Source: Elymus sibiricus
Lineage: Eukaryota > Streptophyta > Magnoliopsida > Poales > Poaceae
DNA: 64,000 bases
Assembly: GCA_039707655.1 (NCBI GenBank)
Contig: CM077673.1
Span: 267,386,288 to 267,450,287, forward strand
Direction of reading: 5' to 3'
Of the stretch, positions 43,673 to 56,110 are shown one piece after another. The notes under the pieces were generated by a model that saw only the letters and a list, made by a program, of their open reading frames with translations, did no database searches and was not told where the DNA came from. Position 1 is the stretch's first letter. Each line of letters begins with the position of its first letter. Both the position numbers and the translations under genes were made by a program.

Positions 43673-46048
43673 GATGGCTCGCCTAATCATTAGTGAACGG
43701 GTCTGTAACGAGGACACCTTCGTCCCTGGACAAACCTAGAGTTCACCGCCGACTCCCCTGGCAATCTATTTCTTGCTGAGCCCTCGGTTTCGTCCGACGG
43801 CCCCGAAAGCATCGAAGCTTTAACTTCGGGCCCTCTATCCGTCCCTACCCTCAGATCTATCCCTGCCAGAGGACCAGCCTTGAGCTCGGATCCGCTGATA
43901 GCACCTGAGTATCAGGGTTCAGTCCTTGCCGAACACGCCCCTTGGGAAGAGGCCCTGGAGTTTAGCTCCGAGGGCCATCGAGAGACTGATCCGGTCGACC
44001 TCTCATGGTTAAACGAGGCTCTGGACCGGATCTAGCCAATGACATTCGTGGACAACCCGACCTCGACCCACGTTCAGGTCGGTCTAGAGGCCGGTCACGA
44101 AGAATTTTATGGCCCACCCACCACCCACTTAGTAGACACTGTCGAAGATTTAACCGACATGTTGGAATATGCCTCCGAGGAGGCAGAAGACGTGGATGAA
44201 GAGACCGGCACCCCCGCCCCTATCACTACTGGGCGGTGGATAGCCACCTCCACTTACGATGTCTATATGGTGGACACCCCTAATGATAGTGACAACCACA
44301 CCCCCAAGAAGAACGGCGACAAATCCGGCGAAGCGCCGTCAAAACACCGGAAACAACGCAAACGATCCAAGACGAACAAGGGAAGGGAAGTCATCGTAGG
44401 CACCTGGGAAATCGACACCCTGGAAGACCTCAGTGACCTTGAAGCCCCTGAGGAACCGCTTGAGGACCCAGAGAGGCTCAAGGATCAGCACGATGCTGAG
44501 GACCTCAATGTTTCCAAGGACGATAACTACCTCCCCCCCCCCCCCCCCCCCGCGCCGAGGAGGAAGAAAGCCTCGAAGCCGAAGACTTCACTGTCCCCGA
44601 AAACCCTGAGGATCAAGAACGAGTCAGGCGGTAGCTCATAGCCACTGCCCGGAGCCTAAAGGAAAAGTAGCAGCAGCTCAAAGCCGAACAAGATACCATC
44701 AACAACAGATGGACGAAAGTGCTTGCAACCGAAGAAGGGTTCGGCACTGAGCAGCAAGAACAACACAAGAGCTACCCGCGCTGGCACCTGCTGCCGCAAA
44801 TCAATGACGAGCCCCTCGAGCCCGAAACACCCAGGCGCACTCAGTACGATCAGCCGGACCTCCCCCCTCGAGGACGAGACAGGGCGGCTGGAAACGCCGA
44901 GTACTGGCCCACGTCACCTCGCAAGAGAGGAAAGGGCCAGCACAGCCTGGGATTGATATGATCTATGACGGGACCTGGACTATAGAGCAGGTCACACTAG
45001 ATCCATTTACGGATCTAGGGGATACTTCCCCGCTAGTCAGGATGGGTACCAATCATGGCTCGACCGCAACCACAGAGGCCAGGAACAATACCGGGCCCAG
45101 ACAACAGCCGACTTCCGGCATGACGTAGCCCGGATCTAAGGCGCCGCTCACCCACTGTGTTTCACAGACGAGGTTATGTAGCACCAGTTCCCCGAAGGGT
45201 TTAAACCGGTAAACATAGAACCATATGACGGGACGACGGACCCGGCCGTGTGGATCGAAGACTTCCTTCTCCACATTCATATGGCCAGAGGCGATGATCT
45301 CCATGCTATCAAATACCTACCACTCAAACTCAAAGGACCAGCTCGGCATTGGTTAAACAGTCTCCCCGAAAACTCCATTGGGAGTTGGGAAGAGCTCGAG
45401 GACGCCTTCCGATCTAACTTCCAAGGCACTTATGTCCGGCCCCCGGACTCCTCCGACTTGAGCAATGTCGTCCAGAAAGCCGGCGAATCAGCCAAGCAAT
45501 TCAGGAATCGGTTCCTGACCAAGAAGAATCAGATCGTTGATTGTCCGGATGCCGAGGCAATAGCCTCATTCAGACACAATATCCGGGACGAATGGCTAGC
45601 TCGTCAGCTCGGCCAGGATAAGCCGTGAACAATGTCTGCCCTCACCTCACTTATGACCCGCTTTTGCACGGGCGGAGACCCCGGCACCTCCGAAGTTTGT
45701 GATGGTAACGGGAAGCCAAGGCGCAATAAAAACAAACGCCACCATAGCAACGACGACACACAGGACGCGTCCGTAAATGCCGGTATCCGCAACTCTAAAT
45801 CTGGACAACGGAAGAAGCCCTCTAAAGGGAATAGAGACGGACCTAGCGCTCTGGACAAAATCATGGATAGGCTCTGCCAGATCCACGACACCCAAGACAA
45901 GCCGGCCACTCACACCAACAGAAATTGTTGGGTATTCAAGCAAGCCGGCAAACTCGCAGCCAAGGAGCAGAGCAAGGGCTCGCACAGCGAGGATGACAAA
46001 GAGCCTCACGGCCCGAGCAATGCCGGACAGAAGCAATCCCCCCCCTGA
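43673..46048 (+). pseudogene. Gypsy gag, broken
   Basis: ATG 43673 is the first after the primer site (MARLIISERVCN). A frameshift near 43735 follows, then an acidic low-complexity region (to 44640) with a TAG at 44033-44035, a basic RKQRKRSKTNKGRE patch and a run of 19 C (44533-44551). The conserved capsid part (retrotransposon gag family) is at 45248-45625: WIEDFLLHIHMARGDD, LPLKLKGPARHWLNSLP, ELEDAFRSNFQGTY, AKQFRNRFL. A TGA (45626-45628) then interrupts it. The C-terminus has a short HTNRNCWVFKQAG zinc-knuckle-like motif near 45915. Gag would form the virus-like particle. At least one frameshift and several stops prevent this here. Confidence 0.82.
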
Positions 46049-46049
46049 G

Positions 46050-46780
46050 GTAAATACTGTGAACATGATATATGTCACACATATAACAAAAAAGGAGAGG
46101 AAACTTGCCCTTCGGGAAGTCTACGCCATAGAGCCCATAGCTCCGAAGTTCAACCCATGGTCGGCTTGCCCGATCACCTTTGACCGTAGGGATCACCCGA
46201 CCAGTATCCGTCATGGAGGCTCGGCGGCCCTTGTATTAGATAACATCATCGATGGGTACCACCTCACTAGAGTCCTTATGGATGGAGGGAGTAACCTTAA
46301 CCTGATTTACTCAGACACGGTGAAAAAGATGGGTATCGACCCCTCAAGGATTAAACCCAGCAACACTACCTTCAAGGGAGTCATCCCTGGTGTCGAAGCA
46401 TGCTGCTTGGGTACCGTGACGCTGGAAGTAGTGTTCGGCTCGCCCGACAACTTTCGAGCGAAGACTTGATCTTCGATATTGTCCCTTTCCATAGTGGCTA
46501 TCATGCACTGCTCGGTCGTACAGCGTTCGCTCGCTTTAACGCCATTCCCCACTACGTATACCTGAAGCTCAAGATGCCCGGACCCAAGGGGGTCATCACT
46601 GTCAATGGCAATACGGAGCACTCCCTTCGGACTGAGGAACACACAGCGGCATTACCAGCCGAATTCCAGTCCAACATCGCGGCGCCGAGGCCCCAATCAG
46701 ACGTCAAGATGCGACAAGCGAACAAGCGAGCCCGAGCTCGACCCGATCTCCCGGAACAATCCCCCGCTCAACCCAAATAG
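46050..46780 (+). pseudogene. Gypsy aspartic protease region, frameshifted
   Basis: Begins with KKERKLALREVYAIEP and ITFDRRDHPTSIRHGG. The active-site strand is VLMDGGSNLNLIYSDT (usual DGGSS or DTG), then KPSNTTFKGVIPG. The frame breaks near 46460, and the other frame continues DIVPFHSGYHALLGRTAF, the second half of the retropepsin fold, then a basic C-terminal tail to the stop at 46778-46780. No reverse transcriptase follows. Confidence 0.78.
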
Positions 46781-48022
46781 GGATACGCCCCCACAACACG
46801 GCTCTGCTACCCGTAAGGTACGTACCTAGAAGGCACAATTTTGCGCTTAAAATACCATGGACAGCTGGGGGACACACTATCAAAACCAAGTGGTCGGCTC
46901 GGCCGAACTACTTTCAAAACAGCAAGCACCATCCAGGACCTTGCAAGCGTCAAGCTCACACATGTTACGGTGATTTTTTCAAGCACCTCTCTCAAAGGTC
47001 CGTTCGCCGATGAAAACCATCTTTAAAGGAGCACACTACCCCTCAATAGCAAAGGAGCGGAGGCGTGCCGGGACACATCGAGGACATCAAGCCACCCATC
47101 GAGGACCCTGAGTAAACCTTCCCTTTGTAGAAGTTTGTCTTTAAACAAAATACCGGTAACAGTTGTTTCTGTAGTATGAATCGTAAAAATTCATCATATT
47201 TAAAGATCATCTTTTACGGTTTGTTTATGACTTTTTATAAAGTGTTTCCCACTCCCCGCCTCCGAAAACAAAATTGTTCGGTACATGTTGGATGCAACCG
47301 GCTAATAGACCGGGGGCTTGATTACAAAACTTGCCCCAAGCATCATCCCGGCATTATCCTCTATATGTTCGGCGTCTCAGATATTGTGTTATATGAATCG
47401 GTTCCGAATTATGTCTTGGGTCAAAGGTTGGGTTGCCCGGCACCTGTGTTTAGCCTCTTACTTTCCGCTCATTCGGCTAAAAGGGTAAAGGGAGAACCAT
47501 TGCGATTGTATTTCTAGCTCGCCTGGTCAAGTACCTCAGTGGAGAAAGCCGAAAACCGACTATCATAATAAGCGAGAACCGGTCTGCGATCCGAGCACAA
47601 GTGTCAAACTCAAAATCGATGGAGGTTATTCTGTGTCATACGAGGGGTTTGCACCTTCACAAACCATGTGGTAATGGTTTTAGACCTTGGTATATCTGAA
47701 TATCACAAAACACTGGGGGCTAGTAACCAGCCCCCGCAGTCAAGCTCCTACGTCTAAGTGAAAGCACTAAAGCCACATAGCCCGATTGCCTTGTTCCCCC
47801 CTCTTGCACCACCGCCTCCGGGCTCCGATATTCTGGCTAAGGGTAAAGTTGCGGAGGCCGGAACACCTCTTGTAATATTTACATGGGGGCTAAAGCCGAT
47901 GACTGGCAACTTTCAGTTCCAAACGGCCACACAGGAGTCAAAATATTTTCAATCTTAAAAGCATGATAAACCGCGCATGCGCATTATAAAACGAAATATT
48001 CTTCGGGCATACAATAATGTGC
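46781..48022 (+). other. Non-coding spacer where pol would be expected
   Basis: 1.2 kb with no reverse transcriptase (no FxDD), RNase H or integrase motif and many stops. It contains phrases like ACTGGGGGCTAG (47711) and ACATGGGGGCTAAAG (47881) that resemble the PPT. Confidence 0.6.
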
Positions 48023-51000
48023 TCATTCGTAAATTACATCCTTGGGGCATTGGGTCTCTATCGACCGAGCACCCTCCATCGCCGTAGGGAAGTAAAGCTC
48101 GGGGCGCCTATGCTCCTTCCCAGGAGGCGAGGGCGCAGTAGCCATCTTGAATGACTTCATCTCTGGCCAGTGCATCATGGTCCTCACAAAGGCCATCCAG
48201 GCTCCCTCAATGCACACGGAGCACTTCAGGACCTCAATCCGGGACGAGGCGTGGCAAAGCTTCTGCACAGGCCAAAATAGCTGCTCGGTAGTGGCTCTGC
48301 AGGCCACAACCGAATGCAGAGGTCCTTCAAGGCTGGCTCCGCCATCCTGTGCAGCTTCATTAGCTGCTTCATTTGATAGCTGAGAAGGGGACGGGGCTTG
48401 GGGGTCTGAAATTGCGGCCAAAACAATCTCTGTTCCGCATCCCCATCCCGAGTCGCAAAGTGCTTGGCCGCGTCCGCCGCACTCCTCGGGATATCCGTAA
48501 AGGCGCCTGAGGAACACCATAGCCGTGTGAGACGAGCAAACCTGTTACCATCCACATTGCACTAAGTACGGCTTACCATCCACGATCATCCTGACTTGGC
48601 GAAGTTCTTCTTCAAAAGACCGCCTATCTACACGCTCTGATTTAAGCTCAGAGGACAGCGAGGACAGCTCGGCTGCTTGGTCCTTGGTCTTTTGCTCGAG
48701 GGCCTCGCACTTAATTCTTGCATCTTGGAGCTCCTGCTGAACCTCGGCCACCCGAGCTTCGTGCTTGCCGCTGGCAACCTTCAGCGAGCTCAATTCGGCA
48801 GCCGCTCGTTCGGCCACCATCTTATGGTCGGCGGCCTCCTGCTTGGCCCTCTTCAGCTCGGCCTTGAGGTTCTCGACCTCGGCATTCATGGCTGCAGACA
48901 TAATGGGCAGCAAGATCTCAGGAATGAAAACCCAAAAACCTCAATTAATGAGGATGATAAAGGTCTTAGCAGTACAATTCAAACTTACTTTGCATTTCAT
49001 CAAACAGTTTGATCTGGCGGTCAAGCTCCTCATCAGAACTCTTGAGCTTCCCGTTTAGCTTGGCCAGTTCCATGTTCTTGGCGGCCACCGCTGAAGACGA
49101 GGCCTACAAAAAATCTTGTGTAAAAAAAACTTCTGAGCTGTTGGTTTAAGACCCTCCGCCAAATCATCTCTAAAACTGATAAAATTTCAAGGGACACGAA
49201 TTGTTTTAATTGCGATATTAAGTTCTCTGACCCCTGGGCAAGTTTTTCAAACTCACCCATGGCTCGGGGGCTACTATACCTATAAGGAATATATAAACCT
49301 CACAAATAAATTTGTCCTTGTGGAAAGAATATTACATTGCTTAACTTGAAGCCCGCAATAGACCGCTGAAGGCCTCCTTCAGTCCGCTGTCAACGGACTG
49401 AATGCCTTGCAAAACCGCATCCATAAGGGTGCGGTGATCTTCGGCGATGGAGGAGCTATACAAAGCCTCCTCCATCATGGCTGGCCACCCAGTTGCGGCC
49501 TGCCCTGTCACGGGCGGCACCGGCGGTGGCACTTCTGCTCCCCCTTCTTGGGGAGGCAGAGTGAATGATGTCAGAGGCATGGAGGTCTCCGGGGCCGTCT
49601 TCAGAGGGAGCTCCGATGAATCACGACCTTCCTCTTTGCCCGCCAGGAGGGGTTCGACCTCCTGGTCTTCAGTCGCCGAGGTATGAACCTCGACCATGAC
49701 CTCCTCACCCCCAGTGTTCGGCCTGGGAGGGGTCTGGCGAGATATCACCTCCGCGGCCTCTTCAGCGCCTGAGGGGGAGAGGTGCGGGACGCAGTTCCAC
49801 TCTCCGCCAGCTCGGCGGGCGGGGGATCTCCCTCTAAGAGGACGTTTATCCGGTTAGTAACAAAAATTTCGTATGAGTACAATATAAAGTACTCAGATTC
49901 AGTACCTCTCGGCTGGGGGCATGACCCTGGGGGTCCTCCGGGGGACCCTCTCGAAGGCCTCGAATTCCTCATCGGAATCCGGGCTATCATCGGGCAGGAC
50001 CACTTTGGCCCTGCAGGATCTTTTCGGAGCGGGGGGAGCTAGATCCTCCTCGACATCAACAGACGCCGCCCTCTTCCTTGTCTGGGGGGAGTTGACCTCC
50101 CCCCCGTCCTCTAGGTTTTCCTCCTCGTGAGCAGAGGAGGACCTCTTGGGCGGAGACCCTCTCCAGCCTCCTTCTTCTCGCCCTTTTTCCTCTCTTTCTT
50201 CTCGGGCGTCGAATACGGCGCCACGACCAGCATCGCCGTAAACAGGGCCGATCTGGGGTCTTCGGGCAGCGGGGCTGGGCCATTAATATTCAAGGCCTTG
50301 TACATCCATTTCTATGAAGAAGAAGAAGGGGTTGAATTCCTTGTTAAAAGATAGACTCTGAGGATAAAAATACAAACATTGCTATACCTTGAGCGGAGGG
50401 TTTTCGGCGTCTAGGCCGGTCTCTTCCTCCTCGGCCGACCAGTCCTTCTGGGGCTTGAACAAAGCCTTCCACAACTTCTCCTTGGTAGTGCGGTAAAGCT
50501 TACGCACGGTGCGAGGGACGTCAAGCTTGTGGTCCCACATCGGTGTAGCCCGGTGCTGGCAAGGGAGGAGACGGCGGCGGAGCATGACCTGGACCATGTT
50601 GGTCAGCTCGACGTTTGCTTCCAGCATCTACGTGATGCGTTTCTGCAGCGCCTTCACTTCCGTGGCTGACCCCCAGTCCAGGCCTTTCTTGATCCACAAG
50701 GTCAGCCTCATGGGGGGTCTAGATCTAAATTCGGAAGACGCCGCCCAGTCTGCGGCTCGTGATTCGGTGATGTAGAACCACTCCTTCTGCCAGAACTTGA
50801 CGGTGTCGATGAAGGTGCCATCCGGCCACTTTACCCGCGGAAGCTTGCTGATCACCGCCCCTCCGCAATCCACATGCTGGCTATTTATGGTCTTCAGCTT
50901 GATGTTGAAGACCTTCAGCCATAAACCAAAATGCGGCTGGACCCGCAAAAAGGCTTCGCAGACGACGATGAAGGCTGATATGTGCATAATGGAGTTCGGG

Positions 51001-51258
51001 GGGAGATCGTGAAAATCTAACCTGTAGAAGAACATCAGGCCCCTTACAAAGGAGTGCAGCGGGAAGCTCAATTCTTGGATGAAATGGGGAATGAACAACA
51101 CCCATTCTCTGGGCTTTGGTGTGGGCACCACTTGGCCATCCTCGGGGGCGCGGTGGACGACGTCGGTCGGGAGGTAGCCGGTGCGCTTCAGCTCCTAGAT
51201 GTCATCTTCAGTGACGCACGAGGCCTCCCACTTGCCCTGCGAGACTGAGCCATCCATG
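48023..51258 (-). pseudogene. Antisense Gypsy gene (PF04195-type) with coiled-coil tail
   Basis: Minus strand, opposite to gag. ATG 51258 opens MDGSVSQGKWEASCVTEDDI, then TAG (51196-51198), ELKRTGYLPTDVVHRAPEDG, and the conserved 'putative gypsy type transposon' region: FIPHFIQELSFPLHSFVRGL, FYRLDFHDLPPNSIMHI, EAFLRVQPHFGLW, FWQKEWFYITE. A second TAG lies near 50630. Later segments, apparently separate exons, encode acidic sequence with basic KKERKKGEKKE, a Pro-rich part (49341-49748), and a long coiled coil (48913-48560: LKAELKRAKQEAADHKMVAE and so on). The function is unknown; such antisense genes are a known feature of grass Gypsy elements. Confidence 0.75.
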
Positions 51259-51839
51259 GTCGAGCTTGGGAGAAGGGAGAGGTGGCTTGGAGGAAGCTGA
51301 AGGAAGACTAGATCTGTGCACTTGGAGCGAAGGAGGTCGAGAGGGCGAGCTTGAATCTGAGGAGCGTATGGAGGCTTTGGGGATTTTTCTCCCTTTTATG
51401 GAAGGCCGTAATACCAAGAGTGCTCTTGCTTCGCCGTGGACTGCGTCGTTCCGCGAAGCAACCGCGCCAATATGCACGCGTGGGATAACCCAGATCATTA
51501 ATCGTATCCCGTGAAAAATGGAGCACGATCTTTGTGTCGATAAGACATGCCAATAAAAGGGCGCCCTCGAACCGCGAATTGAGTTTTTGTAACTCGCCAA
51601 GTGGCCGCAGCCTGTCTTGGCTTTTCATCAGAAATGTTGTCAGGAGCGGCACTTTTCATACACAGGCGTTTGGCCTTCGAGGTTAAGCAATGCATTTTCA
51701 GAAGAGTCATCGGCGGCCGAACTAGGATCAGCTAAGTATAAAGGGAAGAAAAGAACTCACCCCGCAAGCCGGACACTCTGGACGTACGAAGAAGTTAGGT
51801 GTCATGAAGCCCGGCGTTGGAGGTTAGTTCGGGGGCTAC

Positions 51840-52321
51840 TGAGGGAGTCCGGGACTAAGGGGTCCTCAGGCCATCGGTTCATCTCCGGTACGCTGCCTTC
51901 GTGGGCCGCTCTGTGGCAATTGCAGGAAGGCTAAACTACAGGACAATCGCATGTTCGGAAGGGAAGGCTCCGAAGACTTGGCGTGACCTCCAAGCCTAGA
52001 GAGAAATAATGGGTGTATCTATGCCCATATGGAAACCTACCATGTGTAACCCTAGGTACCCCTGGTGTCTATATAAACCAGGGGGCTTAGTTCGTAGGAG
52101 GACAAGTCAACTCATCTAGGGTTTAGCTCATTTGATCTCGAGGTAGATCAACTATGTAACCATCATACTCATCATTATAATCAAGCAGGATGTAGGGTTT
52201 TACCTCCTCACGAGGGCCCGAACCTGGGTAAACATCATCTCCTTTGTCTCCTATTAACCATCGATCCCAGATTCATAGTTCGGGACCCCCTACCCAAGAT
52301 CCGCCGATTTTGACACCGACA
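51840..52321 (+). repeat. 3' LTR of Gypsy element
   Basis: Starts TGAGGGAGTCCGGGAC right after the PPT GGTTAGTTCGGGGGCTAC (51822-51839) and ends GACACCGACA. Same length as the 5' LTR, about 35 substitutions. 51259-51821 before it holds no gene. Confidence 0.92.
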
Positions 52322-52326
52322 CCTGT

Positions 52327-53500
52327 ATTGATTTCCGGCCGCATTTCATTACTTGTTTGCTAATTTGAAGACATTTTTTCCACCAACACGGGGATTGTTA
52401 GTAATTCAATTGGAGGAAATGCAGATGTATTACGAAAATCACAAAATGGGTGTGTCACCGTGGCATGATGTGAAGACACCGTGGGAAAAATTGGTAATGT
52501 CTGGCGGAAGTTGTGATGGCCTGCCCTTTGAAAACGAATGCATCTCACACAAAGGATCATAGTTTACGAAAAGTAGAGTTGGCATTTCGGACTCCAATCG
52601 GTGTCAACCTCATCCTTTTGCCTTGGTTTTTCCCATGGTATGCAAACATCATTGTACTCCTAATATTGATCATCTGGTGGATTGCATGTCTCGTTTGCTA
52701 TATCTAAGTCATATTTTGCAGTTACCATGTTAATTAGTTCTTATAAATAAAATATCCCAACAAGAATTACGTGTGGATGGTGGCAAAGAATATCTTACAA
52801 ATCATTTGTGTCTCACTTTGCGTGATTTTCGTGATTGTGCAACAAATGAGAAGAATTGTCAAGCATTTCGGATGGGAGATGTGTCCACCTAAATAAAATG
52901 TCAGTAATTTAATTATAGGAAATGCAGATGGACTCAGAAAATCACGAAAATCGGTGTGTCATCGTGGCATGATCTCGAGACACCGTGGAAAAAATTTGGT
53001 AAAATTTGGCACAAGCTACGATGATCGCTAATTGGAAACCATAGCATCTGAGTAAAAGGATCATAGTTCCAAGGGGAGAAGTGGCAAATCAAACTCCAAT
53101 CGATGGTCTCTTCACCGCCTCTCCTCCAAATTTTATCCCACGGTAGTCAATCATCATTATACGCCAGGTTTGATTTTCTAGCGCATTTATAGGCTCGCCT
53201 ACTATATTTAAGCCATTTTTTGCATTTACTGGTCATTTAGTGCATATAAATCGAATCCCAACTTCAACAACGTGTGTTGGCGAGAGGGATAAGGACTACC
53301 GTTCGATCTGGGTGAATCCTACGGTGCAGACGTATGATCCATGTGGTTTGGGTTTTGGCCAATCAGAACGCGCGACTCACTTTGCGCGCATTAGGTGTCA
53401 TCGGCAGTGGTTTAGAGAGCACACAGTTTTAGTGAATGAACCATGTGCGATTGGTAAACCAAACTGCACATGTTCAATTCGTACATACCGGAATGAGATC
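52327..53500. repeat. ~1.22-kb tandem repeat, rest of copy 2 and part of copy 3
   Basis: Continues 43140 after the Gypsy insertion: ATTGATTTCCGGCCGCATTT here corresponds to ATTGATTTTGGGCCGCATTT at 41931 in copy 1. Copy 3 starts near 53190 and diverges after AATGAACCATGTGCGATTGG (53437-53456). 53500-53709 holds no gene. Confidence 0.72.
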
Positions 53501-53709
53501 AACTGAGCGTTCTAGCTATTGGGTAAATTATCAGAAATATTTCAAATTCATTGCTACATGTGACAACATATTAATCTAGATCAACATAAGGACGTGCGTA
53601 CCTCGCAATACAGTACATGCGAAACTTATAACAGAACGAACTCAGGACACATCGCTCACGATTCAGTACATGCAACAATTCAGTACAGTAGACATAATGA
53701 TTAGTTTTT

Positions 53710-55647
53710 TCAATCAATTCCCATATACATGGGGTGATCGCGATCATTAGGTTGACCCCTAATGAACTTAGGATTTCTGATGATTTTACGCTTCTCCTCT
53801 TTTAAGTCGTGTGGCCCCTTAGGTGGCAACTCATCATATTGATTGTACTTCTCCTCATCACCAACATTCTCGATGCCTAGTACCCTCCTCTTCCCATACA
53901 TAACTACATAGCAGTGTGTATGCAACAGGTCTGGCACAAAGAAAATCTGGGTAGCATCGCTGGCAAGAATAAATGGGTCTTGTGATATGCCATAACTCTG
54001 CGGTTAACATATTTCTTCGTGCTGTAAGCATCAACCTTTATGCTACTAAGAGGGACCCATCTACACTTGAATAATGCCACCTTCATTGGCACATAGTTAA
54101 GCTCCCAAATCTCTTCAATGGTTCCATAGTACACCTGTTTATCATCTTTCTCTATAATTAGGCATTCTATTCGAACAGAGCTATTCTGATACGAGGTCTT
54201 ATCATCACGTTCCTCAGTGTAGAACATGTTGCCATTTATATCATACGCTTGGTACTTCATAATCGTCATTGATGGCTTTTGTGCCAACCACGTTGCAAGG
54301 TCTTGATCGGATCCGCTTGCCAAACGATCCCTCAGCCATCTTACATAGTCCTTATTGTGTGCATTTGTCTCGGCTGCTGGTGACAGTACATTGGGTAAGT
54401 TGCTTCGTCGCATCTCCTCCATGTGTTGAGCAGCATAAGCGTCGAGTATCGGGCTGTTAAGCAGTACTGTCAAATGGGCTTGAACGACCATATCTCTAGG
54501 TGCACAAAACTGTGAGCCGGCAAGGATCGGCTTACCAGCCAGCCTTCCCTCATGGCGAGAGAGGGGCACACCTATAGGTCTAAGTTTCATGTATTCGGTG
54601 CCAAATTCAACCACCTCCTCCGCGGTATAACCTTGTAGGATGCTTGCCTCTGGATGACATCGGTTCCGACAATAGCGCTTCAATATTCCCATGTACCGCT
54701 TGAAGGGATACATGTTGCGAAGAAACACATGACCACAATACTTTATCTCGTCCACAAGGTGCACGGTGAGATGGACCATGACATCAAAGAATGACGGTGG
54801 CAAGAACATCTCTAAGTTTGACAATATCCTTGCAATATCAGCTTGCATATTATCCAGCTCTTCAACATCCACCGGGAAGATTTTGTGTCAACATTACGTG
54901 GCAATCATGTGACTTCATGCGAGACAACTTATTTTTACCCAAGCTGTCATCCACGAGACTTCTGATGCTTGTGGAGTAGGAAGAGGGTGTCTTAATTGAC
55001 AACAAAAATTCGTAGAACTCTTTTACTTCTGCTGCAGTGAAATTGTAACTCTGGTGTTGGTGGTGCAATTTGTCATCATCTTCTGCTTCATTCATGCGTT
55101 CTGATTAATCACCAAGCATATCGAGTCGTGCACCATCACCATCCTTTCTTTTGCCTTTAATATTGAGCAGAGTACCAAGGATGCTTTCACAGACATTCTT
55201 CTCTACGTGCATGACATCAATGCAGTGACGTACACTTAGGAACTCTCGGTAAGGTAATTCCCAGAGCACTGATTTCTTCTTAAACATTTGGTACTGTGCT
55301 GTCATTTTTGACGTCGAACCGGATCCCTTGCCAAGCACAACTTTAATTTCTTTAACCATGTTGTGGACTTCTTTCCCATCATAGGGTCTTGGGCCCGTTG
55401 CTTTCTCTATTGTACCATCAAATTCAGCTGTCATTTGTCGGTAAGGGTGATTTTTCCATAAGAACCTACGATGACGCAAATACATGGTTTTGCGCGAGTT
55501 GGAAAGAAATCTACTCGCTGTCCTATCCATGCATGTGACACATCCTACTGGTTCCTTTGTTTTCTGCCCCGAACTGTTGCCTAATGCCGGCATATCTTGA
55601 ATGGTGCGCAGCAGCAACACATGTAGCTGAAAAAACTCCTTTGCGTA
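53710..55647 (-). pseudogene. TNP2-type transposase of CACTA family 3, truncated
   Basis: Minus strand. It starts inside the protein because the Angela-type LTR removes the N-terminal part. Motifs in order: GCVTCMDRTASRFL, RKTMYLRHRRFLWKNHPYR, FLSVRHCIDVMHVEKNVCES and ILGTLLNIKGK (Transposase_21); NFTAAEVKEFYEFL and SHDCHVMLTQ (start of DUF4218). A deletion near 54875 fuses this out of frame to VEELDNMQADIARILS and FFDVMVHLTVHLVDEIKYCG. Then YQAYDINGNMFYTEERDD and YYGTIEEIWELNYVPMK (DUF4216). A frame change near 53920 leads to the C-terminus. There is also a stop between 55105 and 55095. Sequence differs clearly from the family-2 transposase. Confidence 0.85.
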
Positions 55648-56110
55648 TGTTGGAGATATGCCCTATAGGCAATCATGTATGATGATATTTCCTATGCATT
55701 TATGAATAAAGATAGTCCTTGGACATTATCAATGATGTGTATTAACAAGTACATGACTTGTTTGTGAGATTATGCATTGTATGATGACTGTCCTAAATGG
55801 TCCCTAGTCGAGAGGGCTGTGTGGACGCGAAGCCAGTTAGACTAGGATATGACACGGCGGATGGTCCGGTCTCACTTACCATGTAGCATTCGATGCTAGC
55901 CGGATAATATGGACTCGGAAAGATCTGGTCGGATTCGACGTAGTCGGATCCGAGTCGAGATAAGGTCTGAGTTGGACAGACCCAACTATGAGACGCAGCG
56001 ATAGGTCATCTGTGAGTCTCTAGTACAACATACATTCTGTGTCCTAAGACCTGAGCTGGCGCATGTACTCGGGATGGTGACAGACTTGCTTTGGGCCGGT
56101 CAAACTATCG
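55648..56110 (+). mobile_element. Angela/WIS/BARE-type Copia LTR, 5' part
   Basis: Starts TGTTGGAGATATGCCCTATA, the well-known start of this superfamily's LTRs, with GTACATGACTTG, GAGTCTCTAGTACAACATAC and GTACTCGGGATGGTGACA in the expected order. It is cut at 56110 by the next element. GCGTA (55643-55647) would be the left target duplication. Confidence 0.85.

Larger units (their letters stand above)
43146..52321 (+). mobile_element. Gypsy retrotransposon lacking RT and integrase, complete ends
   Basis: 9,176 bp, TGAGGGAGTCC...ACACCGACA, target duplication CCTGT on both sides (43141-43145 and 52322-52326). LTRs are 482 bp each with no length change. I count about 35 differences by eye (about 7%), so it is not recent. 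Order: 5' LTR, primer site, gag, protease, spacer, minus-strand antisense gene, PPT (GGGGGCTAC), 3' LTR. I find no reverse transcriptase, RNase H or integrase motif. The LTR type is common in Triticeae (Wilma/WHAM-like; name not certain). It interrupts the tandem repeat of CACTA family 3. Confidence 0.93.
35781..55647 (-). mobile_element. CACTA transposon, family 3, minus strand, interrupted
   Basis: The 3' terminus is CACTGGTGCAGCGATGTG at 35781 (ATG at 35778-35780 as possible target duplication), followed by GTGTGCGA-type subterminal repeats. Reading leftwards on the minus strand, the order is: TNP2 transposase fragment (55647-53710), a ~1.22-kb tandem repeat, leader and intron, second gene with a C48/Ulp1 domain, terminal repeats. 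A complete Gypsy element (43146-52321) sits in the tandem repeat, and an Angela-type LTR truncates the transposase at 55648, so the 5' terminus is not seen. Without the Gypsy insert it spans at least 10.7 kb. Confidence 0.82.

Noticed and set aside
41613..53506. Three similar 85-102 residue ORFs at 41613, 42779 and 53240 that could be a gene family
   Set aside because: They are the same part of the 1.22-kb tandem repeat unit; no domain, and the frame is not longer than expected.
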